Assembly (NCBI GenBank): GCA_021162265.1
Contig: JAGGZA010000022.1
Coordinates: forward strand, 1 to 12,533
Length of the DNA stretch: 12,533 bases
DNA from: Candidatus Aerophobota bacterium
GTDB taxonomy: Bacteria; Aerophobota; Aerophobia; Aerophobales; B3-G15
Direction: 5' to 3'
Shown here: positions 1 through 7,764 of the stretch, one piece after another
Numbering within the stretch: position 1 is the stretch's first letter
Layout: the number at the start of each line of letters is the position of its first letter
The notes under the pieces: model-generated
Database searches by the model: none
Seen by the model: only the letters and a program-made list of their open reading frames with translations
Told to the model about the DNA's origin: nothing
Made by a program: the position numbers and the translations under genes

Positions 1-941
1 AAATAGAACTTGGGTCTGATATTTTGCCTGGCAACTCTAAGGCTATTCCTTCCAAGCAAGCTCTTGCCAGCATTGGTCAGATAAAACTTATGGACCTTTA
101 CTATAAATTTTTCAAAAGATATTCCCTGCCAGTAGGTCAGATTTTATTAAGCGCCAGTGATTTCTCCAATCGCTCCACTTACATTAATGCTCGCAACACA
201 ATTCTAACTTTACTTAAAACAGGAGCTGTTCCTGTGGTAAATGAAAATGATACTGTAGCTGTGGAAGAAATAAAATTTGGAGATAATGATACTCTCTCAG
301 CTCTTGTCGCTGGTCTGATTGATGCGGATCTTTTAGTTATTCTCTCTGATATTAAGGGACTTTATACCTGCGATCCAAAGAAAAATCCAGAGGCGGAGTT
401 TTTGCCTCTCGTAGAAAAAATAGACAGAAAGATTGAAGAAATGGCTCAGGGAACCTATGCAGATAATAGAGTGGGGGGAATGCAGACAAAAATTAAAGCA
501 GCTAAGATAGCAACTCGCTCCGGTATCCCTGTGGTTTTGGGAAAAGGTAGTAACTTCTTGAAATCTCTTTTTGCTTGCAAAGAAGAGGGAACCATATTTT
601 TGCCCACTCAAAGTAGACTTCAGGCAAGAAAAAAGTGGATTGCTTATGGAAGAAAGACCCGGGGAAGTGTTGTGGTGGATGAGGGAGCAAAAAGGGCTCT
701 GTTAGAAAAAGGGGGTAGCCTTCTCCCTGTAGGGATAAAGGATGTGGTGGGGAAATTTCGACAGGGTGATTCTGTTAGCCTCTTGGATACAGAAGGAAAG
801 GAGTTTGCTCGAGGGATTGTTTACTATTCTTCAGAAGAACTTGAGAAGATAAAAGGTTTACACACGAAAGAACTTGAGAGAAAACTTGGATACAAATATT
901 ATGATGAAGCGATACATAGAGATAATCTGGTAATACTTTAA
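1..941 (+). CDS. proB: Glutamate 5-kinase, 5' end cut by the window edge
   Basis: Phosphorylates L-glutamate with ATP to gamma-glutamyl phosphate, the first step of proline synthesis, in the cytosol. The reading frame is open from base 3. A TTG at 24 opens an internal stretch but is not the start: the codons before it (IELGSDILPGNSK) continue the family alignment, so roughly 55 N-terminal residues, including the first nucleotide-binding loop, lie outside the window. Visible are the substrate segment NENDTVAVEEIKFGDND, the KGLYTCDPKKNP loop, the VGGMQTK motif of amino-acid kinases, and a C-terminal PUA domain starting near GSVVVDEGAKRALLEKGGSLLP. The C-terminus resembles long ProB proteins that end with this domain. 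The proA partner is not downstream: era converges 10 bases beyond the TAA. Identification is firm; the promoter is outside the window. Confidence 0.95.
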   Translation, partial: IELGSDILPGNSKAIPSKQALASIGQIKLMDLYYKFFKRYSLPVGQILLSASDFSNRSTYINARNTILTLLKTGAVPVVNENDTVAVEEIKFGDNDTLSALVAGLIDADLLVILSDIKGLYTCDPKKNPEAEFLPLVEKIDRKIEEMAQGTYADNRVGGMQTKIKAAKIATRSGIPVVLGKGSNFLKSLFACKEEGTIFLPTQSRLQARKKWIAYGRKTRGSVVVDEGAKRALLEKGGSLLPVGIKDVVGKFRQGDSVSLLDTEGKEFARGIVYYSSEELEKIKGLHTKELERKLGYKYYDEAIHRDNLVIL

Positions 942-951
942 CCTGTGTTTT

Positions 952-1872
952 TTATTTTTGTTCCCTTATATCAAATCCTAACTCTTTTAAGGAGTCTATT
1001 TTCTTACGCCAATCCTTTTTAACTCCCACTCTAAGGCTAAGGTAGATTCTGCACCCAAGACGACTTTCTATTTCTTTTCTTGCCAGTTGACCAATTTTTT
1101 TTATCATACTGCCCTTTTTACCTATAAGTATGCCTCTCTGGGAAGGATGTTCTACATAAATAGTTGCACTTATATAGATTAACTCTTGTGTCCTTTCCTT
1201 GAATTCATCCACTTTGACCAGTACAGAATAAGGGACTTCTTGATGGGTAAGCTCAAATATTTTTTCTCTAATAAGTTCTGCTACAAGGACACGTTCTGCC
1301 TGGTCAGTAATAAGATCCGAAGGATAATAAGGGGGATGGAAAGGAAGATAATTTATAATCTCACCAACAAGAATAGATAGGTTTGTCCCTTTTTTTGCGG
1401 ATATAGGAATAGACCTGTTAAAAGGAAAATGCTCCTGGTATTTTTCGATAATAGATAAAGCTCTATACTGTTTTATTTTGTCAACTTTATTTACAGTTAA
1501 TATAACCGGTTTTTTTACTTTCTTTAAATGATCCATAATAAAATAATCTTCAGAGCAAGGCTCATTCTCATCAGCTACAAACACCACCACATCAACTCCT
1601 TCAATTCCCATCAAAGTTTCCTCTATTATTTTTTTATCTATAATTGTAGGAGCCTTTTCTACCTGGGTTAATCCAGGGGTATCTACAAATACTATCTGTG
1701 CTTCTTCAAAGGTAATCACTCCCTTGATGATGTTTCTGGTTGTCTGAGGACGGGGAGATATGATAGCTATTTTTTCTCCTACCAGCTTGTTTAAAAGAGT
1801 AGATTTGCCTACATTTGGTCTTCCTATCAGGGTTACAAATCCAGCCTTGAAATCTTTTCTTTGCTCTGTCAA
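952..1872 (-). CDS. era: GTPase Era (16S rRNA / 30S assembly factor)
   Basis: Essential Ras-like GTPase that binds the 3' end of 16S rRNA through a KH domain and helps 30S subunit maturation. From the TTG at 1872 it has 306 residues, close to the usual 300. G1 is GRPNVGKS (17-24), G3 DTPG (64-67), G4 NKVD (128-131), G5 SAKKG (158-162), and the KH-domain loop GKKG (251-254) sits in GILIGKKGSMIKKIG. An in-frame TTG at 1926 would add 18 residues (including SLVPLCHILKYKRG) that do not resemble Era. The start at 1872 is preferred because GAGAGGT lies 6 bases before it and the protein then begins like the family. The gene follows spoVG after about 120 bases containing a strong hairpin, and I found no convincing promoter of its own there. 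Confidence 0.95.
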   Translation of the reverse strand: MTEQRKDFKAGFVTLIGRPNVGKSTLLNKLVGEKIAIISPRPQTTRNIIKGVITFEEAQIVFVDTPGLTQVEKAPTIIDKKIIEETLMGIEGVDVVVFVADENEPCSEDYFIMDHLKKVKKPVILTVNKVDKIKQYRALSIIEKYQEHFPFNRSIPISAKKGTNLSILVGEIINYLPFHPPYYPSDLITDQAERVLVAELIREKIFELTHQEVPYSVLVKVDEFKERTQELIYISATIYVEHPSQRGILIGKKGSMIKKIGQLARKEIESRLGCRIYLSLRVGVKKDWRKKIDSLKELGFDIREQK

Positions 1873-1878
1873 ATTATT

Positions 1879-1885
1879 ACCTCTC
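1879..1885 (-). promoter_or_regulatory. Ribosome binding site that sets the era start
   Basis: GAGAGGT on the - strand, 6 bases before TTG 1872-1870. It supports this TTG over the upstream in-frame TTG at 1926, whose leader has no Era similarity. Confidence 0.65.
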
Positions 1886-1962
1886 TTATATTTAAGTATA
1901 TGGCAAAGTGGAACCAGGGAGGACAATTTTAGACTACAGGTAAATATTTATTTTATCGTGTA

Positions 1963-1991
1963 AACCTTTGGGGGGAATCCCCCCAAAGGTT
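1963..1991 (-). terminator. Perfect 13-bp hairpin between spoVG and era (terminator-like)
   Basis: The arms 1963-1975 and 1979-1991 are perfectly complementary (AACCTTTGGGGGG with CCCCCCAAAGGTT) around a 3-base loop. The spoVG stop codon (1992-1990) overlaps the outer arm. On the - strand no U-run follows; the bases after the stem read TACACGATAAAAT. A classical intrinsic terminator is therefore doubtful. It may act as a pause site, an attenuator, an mRNA 3'-end stabiliser or a partial terminator that lowers era expression relative to spoVG. Confidence 0.55.
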
Positions 1992-2247
1992 ATTTAAGTT
2001 GACGGTTGTACTCTGCAAGTACTTCTCTTTGTATTGTTTCTCTTAATTCCTTATTTAAAGGATAAGCGGTGTCAATAAATTCTCCATTGGGAAGCTTGCG
2101 AGAGGGCATTGCTACAAATGGACCGTCCTTGCCTTGAATGATTTTCAAGCCATGTATCCGAAATTCGTTGTCAAATGTCACCGTTACCCATGCCTTAAAT
2201 CTTTCCTTCCCTTCTACTCTTTTTACTTTTACTTCCGAGATTCTCAA
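1990..2247 (-). CDS. spoVG: SpoVG family RNA/DNA-binding regulator
   Basis: Small (85 aa) SpoVG-family protein. Family members bind nucleic acids and act as regulators in Firmicutes, spirochaetes and others; they are not restricted to spore formers. The family pattern runs through the whole length: an N-terminal strand with VKVKRVEGKERFKAWVTVTFD, the central GPFVAMPSRKLPNGEF block (about residues 42-57) and a C-terminal helix TIQREVLAEYNRQL. The start is TTG with a strong AAGGAGGG 5 bases upstream (2253-2260). The TTG shares four bases with the end of ispE (TTGA, 2244-2247), so translation is probably coupled. The stop codon lies at the foot of the following hairpin. Its target in this organism cannot be told from the sequence. 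Confidence 0.93.
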   Translation of the reverse strand: MRISEVKVKRVEGKERFKAWVTVTFDNEFRIHGLKIIQGKDGPFVAMPSRKLPNGEFIDTAYPLNKELRETIQREVLAEYNRQLK

Positions 2248-3134
2248 CCTGACCCTCCTTGAAAAACTTTTTCTTCAGTGGGTTGAGTTAAATACACCTT
2301 TCCTTTTTCTTGCATAGAGCTGGCTAATCTCTTTGCATCCTTTTCGCTTTCTACTACTGCAAATACCGTGGATCCACTTCCTGACATTAAAACATCCGCT
2401 ATTCCTCTCTTTTTAAACTCCTTTTTAATCTCTCCTATTAAGGGAAACTTTTCAATTACCACCTCCTCTAATTTATTGTAAAGCAACTCCTTTACTCCCT
2501 GGATTTGCTTTGATTTTATTCTCTTTATCAGATCCTTAAGGCTTAATTTATTATTTAATTTTCTCTCTGTCAATCTATCCCTGACCTGAGAATAAGCCCA
2601 GGATGTAGATACGTGAATGTTTGGATATACAAGAACGAGCCATCCCTCTTTAATGGATGGGAGTGAATAAACCTTTTCTCCTTTTCCCCTTAAAAGAGCA
2701 GTGCCTCTTATGAGACAGAAGGGAACATCTGTTCCGAGTTGAGAAGAAAGGTTTACAAGGGTAGGCAAAGGTATTTTTGCATCAAAGAGCATATTAAGTG
2801 CTAAAAGAGTAGTTGCAGCATCAGTGCTTCCCCCTCCCAATCCTGCTCCCATAGGTATTTTCTTTTGCAAAGTTATCTTTATGCCTGGAGGAAGTCCTGT
2901 GAAATCAAAGAAAAGTTCGGCTGCCTTATACACTAAATTGTCTTTTTCTCCTGGAAGATGAAAATTTGAACAAACAACACTAATACCTCTTTTAATCTTT
3001 TCAAAGTAAAGAATATCGTAAACACCTATTGATTGAACGATAGATTCAATCTCATGGTAGTTATCTTTTCTTTTGCCCAGGATGTTAAGATAAAAGTTAA
3101 TTTTGGCTGGTGCTTTTAAGCTTAAACTTTTCAT
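2244..3134 (-). CDS. ispE: 4-diphosphocytidyl-2-C-methyl-D-erythritol kinase
   Basis: GHMP-family kinase that phosphorylates the 2-hydroxyl of CDP-methylerythritol in the MEP (non-mevalonate) isoprenoid pathway. From ATG 3134 it has 296 residues. The substrate motif KAPAKIN is at 7-13 (Lys 11 equivalent to the catalytic Lys of the family), the glycine-rich ATP loop PMGAGLGGGSTDAA at 94-107, LGTDVPF with the catalytic Asp near 136, and the third GHMP motif MSGSGST towards the C-terminus. A GTG at 3158 would add 8 residues and overlap the end of nrdJ. I prefer the ATG because the distance to APAKIN then matches known IspE proteins, but neither start has a strong Shine-Dalgarno site. The ATG lies 14 bases past the nrdJ stop, consistent with coupled translation, and spoVG overlaps the 3' end. 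Confidence 0.93.
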   Translation of the reverse strand: MKSLSLKAPAKINFYLNILGKRKDNYHEIESIVQSIGVYDILYFEKIKRGISVVCSNFHLPGEKDNLVYKAAELFFDFTGLPPGIKITLQKKIPMGAGLGGGSTDAATTLLALNMLFDAKIPLPTLVNLSSQLGTDVPFCLIRGTALLRGKGEKVYSLPSIKEGWLVLVYPNIHVSTSWAYSQVRDRLTERKLNNKLSLKDLIKRIKSKQIQGVKELLYNKLEEVVIEKFPLIGEIKKEFKKRGIADVLMSGSGSTVFAVVESEKDAKRLASSMQEKGKVYLTQPTEEKVFQGGSG

Positions 3135-3148
3135 TGGACTTTTAAGAA

Positions 3149-5416
3149 CTACTCGCACTCACTATATCCACAGGACTTGCAAACAAAGCATCCTCCCTCA
3201 TATTCAATCGTACTTGAACCACATTCAGGACAGGCTCCTATTTTTCTTCCTGGTTTAGAGATAGCTATGCGGGCTCTTTTTGGTTTAATTTTTTTCACCT
3301 CTTCTTCAGAAAGACCAACTGGAATCCCTTTATCTTTTTCCTCCATATACATTTCTATCGCTTTCCCCACGGCATCAGCACAGGATAGGATTTTATTTTT
3401 GCCCAGTCCCCAGGGTCTATCGCAACTTATTCCTTTCAGTTGTTTTACAATTAAAGACCAGGGAATTCCCGAACGAAGAGCAAGAGAGGCTAATCTTCCT
3501 ATAGCTTCTGTCTGGGAGGCAGCGCAACCTCCACTTTTTCCCAGTTGAGCAAAAATTTCAAAGGGTTCTCCTTTCCCATCTTCATTTATGGTAACATAGA
3601 GGTCACCGCATCCTGTTCTTATCTCTCTTGTTGTTCCATAGGTTACCTTTGGTCTTGAGCGGGGTGTTAGAACTTTTTCTTCCTTTTTAATTTCACCAGC
3701 TCTTAAGACCTGCTCCTCTCTGCTTTGATCACGGTAAATTGTTATCCCCTTACATCTTAATCTGTACGCAAGGATAAAAGCATTTTTTACCTCGTCCTTC
3801 GTAGTGTGGTTGGGTAGATTGATGGTTTTTGAGACAGCATTGTCGGTGTATTTTTGAAATGCTGCCTGCATTTTTATATGGTCCTGATAAGATATATCTA
3901 AGGCTGTTATAAAGACCTTTTTTACCTCTTCTGGAAGCTCAGGTATATCCTGGCAACTTCCCCTGTGTTCAGCTATTTTTCTCATAAGCTCTTCAGAGTA
4001 AAGACCTTTGTCTCTTGTAACTTTTTCAAAGGCGCTGTTAATGTAAAGTAGCTTTTCTCCCTCCAGGACTTCTTTATAGTATACCAGACTGAAAAGAGGT
4101 TCAATTCCAGAGGAACAATCAGCAATCATGGAAATACTGCCAGTAGGAGCAATAGTGGTAGTAGTAGCATTTCTTATCTTTAAGTTTTTCTTATTCCAGA
4201 TGCTTTCCTTGAAATTGGGGAATACTCCTCTTTCTTCAGCCAGTTTCTGTGAAGCTTTTTTAGATTCATCCTGGATAAAGCTCATTACCTTCTCAGCTAA
4301 ATTTAAAGCTTTCCTGGAATTGTAAGGTATGTTCAATTTTACCAGCATGTCAGCAAAACCCATTACCCCAAGCCCTATTTTTCTATTGGCTTTGGTATTT
4401 TTCTCAATTTGAGGCAAGGGGTATTTGTTTGCATCGATAACGTTATCAAGAAAACGTACACAGGTGTGTATTACCTTACGTAGTTTATCCCAGTTTATTT
4501 TTTCGTTCTCCACCATTTTGGCAAGGTTTATACTTCCAAGGTTGCAGCTCTCATATGGAAGAAGAGGCTGTTCTCCACAGGGATTGGTTGACTCTATCTT
4601 ACCCACATGAGGGGTAGGATTGTCTTTGTTTATCCTATCCAGAAAAATAAGCCCTGGCTCACCGTTTTTCCAGGCCATCTGGGCTATCTTATCAAGAACT
4701 TGAGCAGCATTTAATCTTCCCGTAACCTCACCTGTTCGTGGATCAACAAGTTCATAATCTTCTCCCTTTTGAGCTTTCTCCATAAACTGGTCTGTCACGG
4801 CTACAGAAATATTGAAATTTCTTATCTCTCCTTCTTTTTCCTTACAGGTTATAAATTCCATAATATCAGGATGGTCAACGTTGAGTATTCCCATATTAGC
4901 TCCACGTCTTCTCCCCCCCTGTTTTATAGCCTCGGTTGAAGCATCAAATACCTTCATAAAGGAGACAGGTCCACTTGCCACTCCTGAAGTTGTCCCTACA
5001 GGGCTTCCTTTTGGTCTTATTCTGCTGAAGGAGAATCCTGTTCCTCCTCCCGATTTGTGAATGAGAGCCGAGTGCTTTATTGCCTCATAAATTGAATCAA
5101 TAGAATCATCCACCGGGAGAACAAAGCAGGCAGATAATTGCTGCAGGTCCGTTCCAGCATTCATTAAAGTGGGAGAATTTGGTAAAAACTGCAATGTGCT
5201 CATTAACTCGTAAAATTCTTTCTCTGTTCTTTTTATCTCCCGGTCATTTTTCCCATATTTTTTTTCAATAAGAGCTATGTTGTGAGCAACTCTTCTAAAC
5301 ATTTGTTCCGGAGTCTCTATAATATTTCCATTTTTGTCTTTTTGCAGGTATCTTTTTCTTAAGACCCTTAAAGCATTGTCTGATAAACTTATCCTGGCTG
5401 AATAATTTTCAGGCAT
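3149..5416 (-). CDS. nrdJ: Adenosylcobalamin-dependent (class II) ribonucleoside-diphosphate reductase
   Basis: Reduces ribonucleotides to deoxyribonucleotides with an AdoCbl-generated thiyl radical; needs no oxygen. 755 aa. The redox Cys 97 is in SACFVLP, the active-site loop NPCGEQ at 278-283 carries Asn 278, radical Cys 280 and Glu 282, and the second redox Cys 291 is in ESCNLGSINL. The phosphate-binding PTGSIS is at 424-429. The 11-residue spacing of Cys 280 to 291 matches the class II enzyme of Thermotoga. A TSCPD domain follows (about 590-695, TGCGDLYVTI, GGCAAS). The C-terminal tail is Cys-rich (CPEC at 729-732, CFVCKSC at 743-749, C754) and looks like a zinc ribbon plus re-reducing cysteines. 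No N-terminal ATP-cone is evident. The gene starts 12 bases after thi4 behind AAGG. The cofactor-making cobO is about 3 kb upstream on the same strand. Confidence 0.96.
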   Translation of the reverse strand: MPENYSARISLSDNALRVLRKRYLQKDKNGNIIETPEQMFRRVAHNIALIEKKYGKNDREIKRTEKEFYELMSTLQFLPNSPTLMNAGTDLQQLSACFVLPVDDSIDSIYEAIKHSALIHKSGGGTGFSFSRIRPKGSPVGTTSGVASGPVSFMKVFDASTEAIKQGGRRRGANMGILNVDHPDIMEFITCKEKEGEIRNFNISVAVTDQFMEKAQKGEDYELVDPRTGEVTGRLNAAQVLDKIAQMAWKNGEPGLIFLDRINKDNPTPHVGKIESTNPCGEQPLLPYESCNLGSINLAKMVENEKINWDKLRKVIHTCVRFLDNVIDANKYPLPQIEKNTKANRKIGLGVMGFADMLVKLNIPYNSRKALNLAEKVMSFIQDESKKASQKLAEERGVFPNFKESIWNKKNLKIRNATTTTIAPTGSISMIADCSSGIEPLFSLVYYKEVLEGEKLLYINSAFEKVTRDKGLYSEELMRKIAEHRGSCQDIPELPEEVKKVFITALDISYQDHIKMQAAFQKYTDNAVSKTINLPNHTTKDEVKNAFILAYRLRCKGITIYRDQSREEQVLRAGEIKKEEKVLTPRSRPKVTYGTTREIRTGCGDLYVTINEDGKGEPFEIFAQLGKSGGCAASQTEAIGRLASLALRSGIPWSLIVKQLKGISCDRPWGLGKNKILSCADAVGKAIEMYMEEKDKGIPVGLSEEEVKKIKPKRARIAISKPGRKIGACPECGSSTIEYEGGCFVCKSCGYSECE

Positions 5417-5428
5417 TTTAATACCTTA

Positions 5429-6217
5429 TTATTTTGTTTTTTTAGCTATAGCAGTTGCTGCGAGTTCTGCTACCTTTTTTCCAGAAAGTAACATTCCGCC
5501 GAAAACAGGACCCATCCTTGGTGCTCCAAATACCGCATTTGCAGCCATCCCACTAACGTATAGTCCTGGATAGACTTCCCTCGTGCAATCAATTATAGCT
5601 TCTTCTCCCTTATCTGCCCACATGGGTCCCTCACCTGCAATTTTTCCTGTGGGTGTGTTCAACCTGATGTTATTCCTTTTTTCAATTTTTTTAACCACTT
5701 CACACCCATGACCTGTAGCGTCTATTGCTATCTCACAGTTAATAGCTACAGGATCAACATGTAAACTGGCTAATCTTACTGCCTCCCAGTTAATAACCAG
5801 CCCTTTAATTCTGCCTTCTTTTACTACCACATCCTCCACTCCCATAAGATTAAATATTTTCACTCCTTTCTTTAAAGCTTTAAGGGTAAGAGAGGAGATA
5901 GCTTCCAGAGAATTTGCTACATAATATCCTTCCTGATAGGAAAAGTAACTGATTTCCATTTCTTCCAGTATCTCTCGAGCAGGTTCCTGAACTACTATTT
6001 TGTTAAACATTATTCCTCCACCAGGCATTCCACCACCAACTCTCAAGCTTTTTTCAAAAATAACTACCTTTATTCCCTCTCTGGCAAGGTAGTAGCCAGC
6101 TGTTAATCCGGCAGGTCCTGCTCCAGCAATTGCCACCTCGCATCTCAAGTTATCCTTTAGTTCTTTTAAAAAACTATCTATAATTGCTTCAGAAATTACC
6201 ACATCGTCAAGTTGCAT
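5429..6217 (-). CDS. thi4: Thiazole synthase Thi4, sulfide-dependent (His) type
   Basis: Makes the adenylated thiazole moiety of thiamine from NAD, glycine and a sulfur source. The chosen ATG at 6217 gives 262 aa. An ATG at 6229 is in frame, but GGAGG (6223-6227) lies inside that extension, 5 bases before the second ATG, so the later start is favoured. Residue numbers follow it. GAGPAG (32-37) is the FAD/NAD Rossmann loop, EK near 55-56 ends the second strand, GGGMPGGG is near 61-68, and the C-terminal GAPRMGPVFGGMLLSG is typical. In LHVDP, His 153 stands where the suicidal yeast enzyme has its sulfur-donating Cys. Archaeal enzymes with His there use free sulfide catalytically with iron. No thiC, thiE or TPP riboswitch lies nearby. 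The gene starts 16 bases after mnmA. Confidence 0.92.
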   Translation of the reverse strand: MQLDDVVISEAIIDSFLKELKDNLRCEVAIAGAGPAGLTAGYYLAREGIKVVIFEKSLRVGGGMPGGGIMFNKIVVQEPAREILEEMEISYFSYQEGYYVANSLEAISSLTLKALKKGVKIFNLMGVEDVVVKEGRIKGLVINWEAVRLASLHVDPVAINCEIAIDATGHGCEVVKKIEKRNNIRLNTPTGKIAGEGPMWADKGEEAIIDCTREVYPGLYVSGMAANAVFGAPRMGPVFGGMLLSGKKVAELAATAIAKKTK

Positions 6218-6222
6218 ATCTG

Positions 6223-6227
6223 CCTCC
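6223..6227 (-). promoter_or_regulatory. Ribosome binding site that sets the thi4 start
   Basis: GGAGG on the - strand with a 5-base spacer (CAGAT) to ATG 6217-6215. It lies within the four extra codons of the upstream ATG 6229, which itself has no Shine-Dalgarno sequence. Confidence 0.7.
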
Positions 6228-6233
6228 ATATTA

Positions 6234-7301
6234 TTATCTTATAACCTTATCAATCCATCCCCCGCCAAGCAATGTATCATCCCTGTAGAAAACAGCAGCC
6301 TGTCCTGGGGTAATAGCCCACTGGGGATGAAAAAAGTCAACCTTCCATTTTTTGTCCTTAAGTGGATAAATATAGGCAAGAGACTCTGGGTGTTGAGATC
6401 TTATCTTTACTTTGGCATAAAAGGGAACCGGTGGCTCGGGAATGCTTACCCAGTTAACATTTGACACCTGCATGCTCTGGGCGTAAACGTCTTTTCTTTC
6501 TCCAATAGTAATAGCATTTCTCTTCTTATCTATGTTTATAACATATGCTGGATTTTTTCTTCCTCCAATTAGACCTTTTCTTTGACCAATAGTAAAAAGA
6601 TGTATTCCGCTGTGTTTACCCACTACCTTTCCATTTCTATCCATTATAGGACCTGTTTTAAAAGAATCAGGCACTCTTTTTTTTAGAAAATCATTATAAT
6701 CCTTTTGAACAATAAAGCAAATTTCCTGGCTCTCCCTTTTACTGTAAACAGGAAGCTCAAGATAAGCTGCTATTTGACGAACCTCTCTTTTATTAAGACG
6801 GGAGAGAGGAAAAATTATATTAGCAAGTTGTTTCTGTGATAGAGAAAAGAGAAAATACGATTGTTCTTTCCTTGAATCCTTGCCTTTTTTCAGGGAGTAT
6901 CTTTGGTTAGATGGATTAAATTCTACCCTGGCGTAGTGTCCTGTAGCAACAAATGAGGCATTAAGTTCTCCTGCCTTCTTAAGCAGAGTCTTAAATTTAA
7001 TTTTCTCATTGCATACAATACAGGGATTGGGGGTTCGTGCATCAATATACTCCTGACAGAAATACTCCACAACCTCTTTTTCAAACTCTTTTTTAAGATT
7101 AACAGTATAAAGAGGGATAGATAGCTTACTTGCAACTCTGCGGGCATCTTCAGTGTCATTTAAGTTGCAGCATTTTCCTCCATCCTCCCAGAGTTTCATG
7201 TTTACACCAATTACCTCATATCCAGACCTTTTCAAGAGATAGGCAGCTACAGAGCTATCCACACCTCCGCTCATAGCTATCAGCACCCTTTTTTTAATCA
7301 A
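6234..7301 (-). CDS. mnmA: tRNA-specific 2-thiouridylase MnmA
   Basis: Activates U34 of Lys, Glu and Gln tRNAs by adenylation and inserts sulfur to give s2U34. 355 aa. The PP-loop SGGVDSS is at 11-17, NPCIVCNEKIKF at 92-103 and SQEICFI at 191-197, followed by the C-terminal beta domains (GQRKGL, HSGIHLFTIGQ and the closing GGGWID). Three cysteines are in place: Cys 94, Cys 97 and Cys 195. E. coli MnmA has Asp at the first position, and from memory that enzyme has been proposed to hold a [4Fe-4S] cluster on Asp99/Cys102/Cys199; here all three would be Cys. Start is TTG behind GAGGTGAT (7307-7314) with 5 bases between; the ATG within that site runs into a stop after four codons. It follows the NIL ferredoxin after 28 bases. 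No iscS or tus genes are present. Confidence 0.95.
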   Translation of the reverse strand: MIKKRVLIAMSGGVDSSVAAYLLKRSGYEVIGVNMKLWEDGGKCCNLNDTEDARRVASKLSIPLYTVNLKKEFEKEVVEYFCQEYIDARTPNPCIVCNEKIKFKTLLKKAGELNASFVATGHYARVEFNPSNQRYSLKKGKDSRKEQSYFLFSLSQKQLANIIFPLSRLNKREVRQIAAYLELPVYSKRESQEICFIVQKDYNDFLKKRVPDSFKTGPIMDRNGKVVGKHSGIHLFTIGQRKGLIGGRKNPAYVINIDKKRNAITIGERKDVYAQSMQVSNVNWVSIPEPPVPFYAKVKIRSQHPESLAYIYPLKDKKWKVDFFHPQWAITPGQAAVFYRDDTLLGGGWIDKVIR

Positions 7302-7329
7302 AGAACATCACCTCAAAGTTTGTAAAAAA

Positions 7330-7734
7330 TTAGAAGATTATTTCTATAGCTCGGTAGGGACAGGCTTGAACGCATATTCCACAGGCTATACATTTTTCAT
7401 CGTTAAACGAGACAACTCTTTCTTTTTCGTTTACACTAAAAGCCCCCACTGGACAGAGAGGGACGCACACAGTACAATGATTGCATCTTTCAGGGTTCCA
7501 CTTAATTTCCTGAATAAGGGGTTTTACTTCAACCCCTATTCTGTTCAGGTAATTCATACCTCTGTTTATGGCATCTTTCTCTCCACTTACCTCAAGGTCT
7601 AATCTTCCTTCCTCGTAAGGAGTGATTTTTGCTTTAATAATGTTAACTATTAAATCATAATCCTTAACCAGTCTATATGTTATAGGTTCACTTACAAGAT
7701 GCCTGGGGAACTTAAGTGCTAATTTTTTTTTCAT
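7330..7734 (-). CDS. NIL-domain / 2x[4Fe-4S] ferredoxin
   Basis: A 134-residue fusion. Residues 1-75 form an ACT-like NIL domain, best known as the ligand-sensing tail of the methionine transporter ATPase MetN (pattern KLALKFPRHLVSEPITYRL, then SGEKDAINRGMNYLNRIGVEVKPL). Residues 80-130 are a bacterial-type ferredoxin with two CxxCxxCxxxCP motifs (Cys 84, 87, 90, 94 and Cys 115, 118, 121, 125). In Methanosarcina a protein of this type, together with a COG1900/DUF39 partner, is needed to make homocysteine with sulfide. No COG1900 gene is in the window. Here it lies between an Rrf2 regulator (30 bases away) and mnmA (28 bases), clearly in one transcription unit. A role in handling sulfide or electrons for MnmA and Thi4 is inference. 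ATG start with GGAGA about 9 bases upstream. Confidence 0.92.
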   Translation of the reverse strand: MKKKLALKFPRHLVSEPITYRLVKDYDLIVNIIKAKITPYEEGRLDLEVSGEKDAINRGMNYLNRIGVEVKPLIQEIKWNPERCNHCTVCVPLCPVGAFSVNEKERVVSFNDEKCIACGICVQACPYRAIEIIF

Positions 7735-7764
7735 GCTTTTATTTCTCCTGCATACAGGATGATG

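Noticed and set aside
936..965. Possible terminator between convergent proB and era
   Set aside because: There is a T-rich run after proB (T6 A T5), but only a 3 to 4 bp weak stem (GGT/ACC) before it. No supported intrinsic terminator.
1990..2247. SpoVG as evidence of a spore-forming Firmicute
   Set aside because: The family is widespread in non-sporulating bacteria and no other sporulation gene is present.
5417..5428. Cobalamin riboswitch before nrdJ
   Set aside because: The gap to thi4 is 12 bases, so there is no room; nrdJ is internal to a transcription unit.
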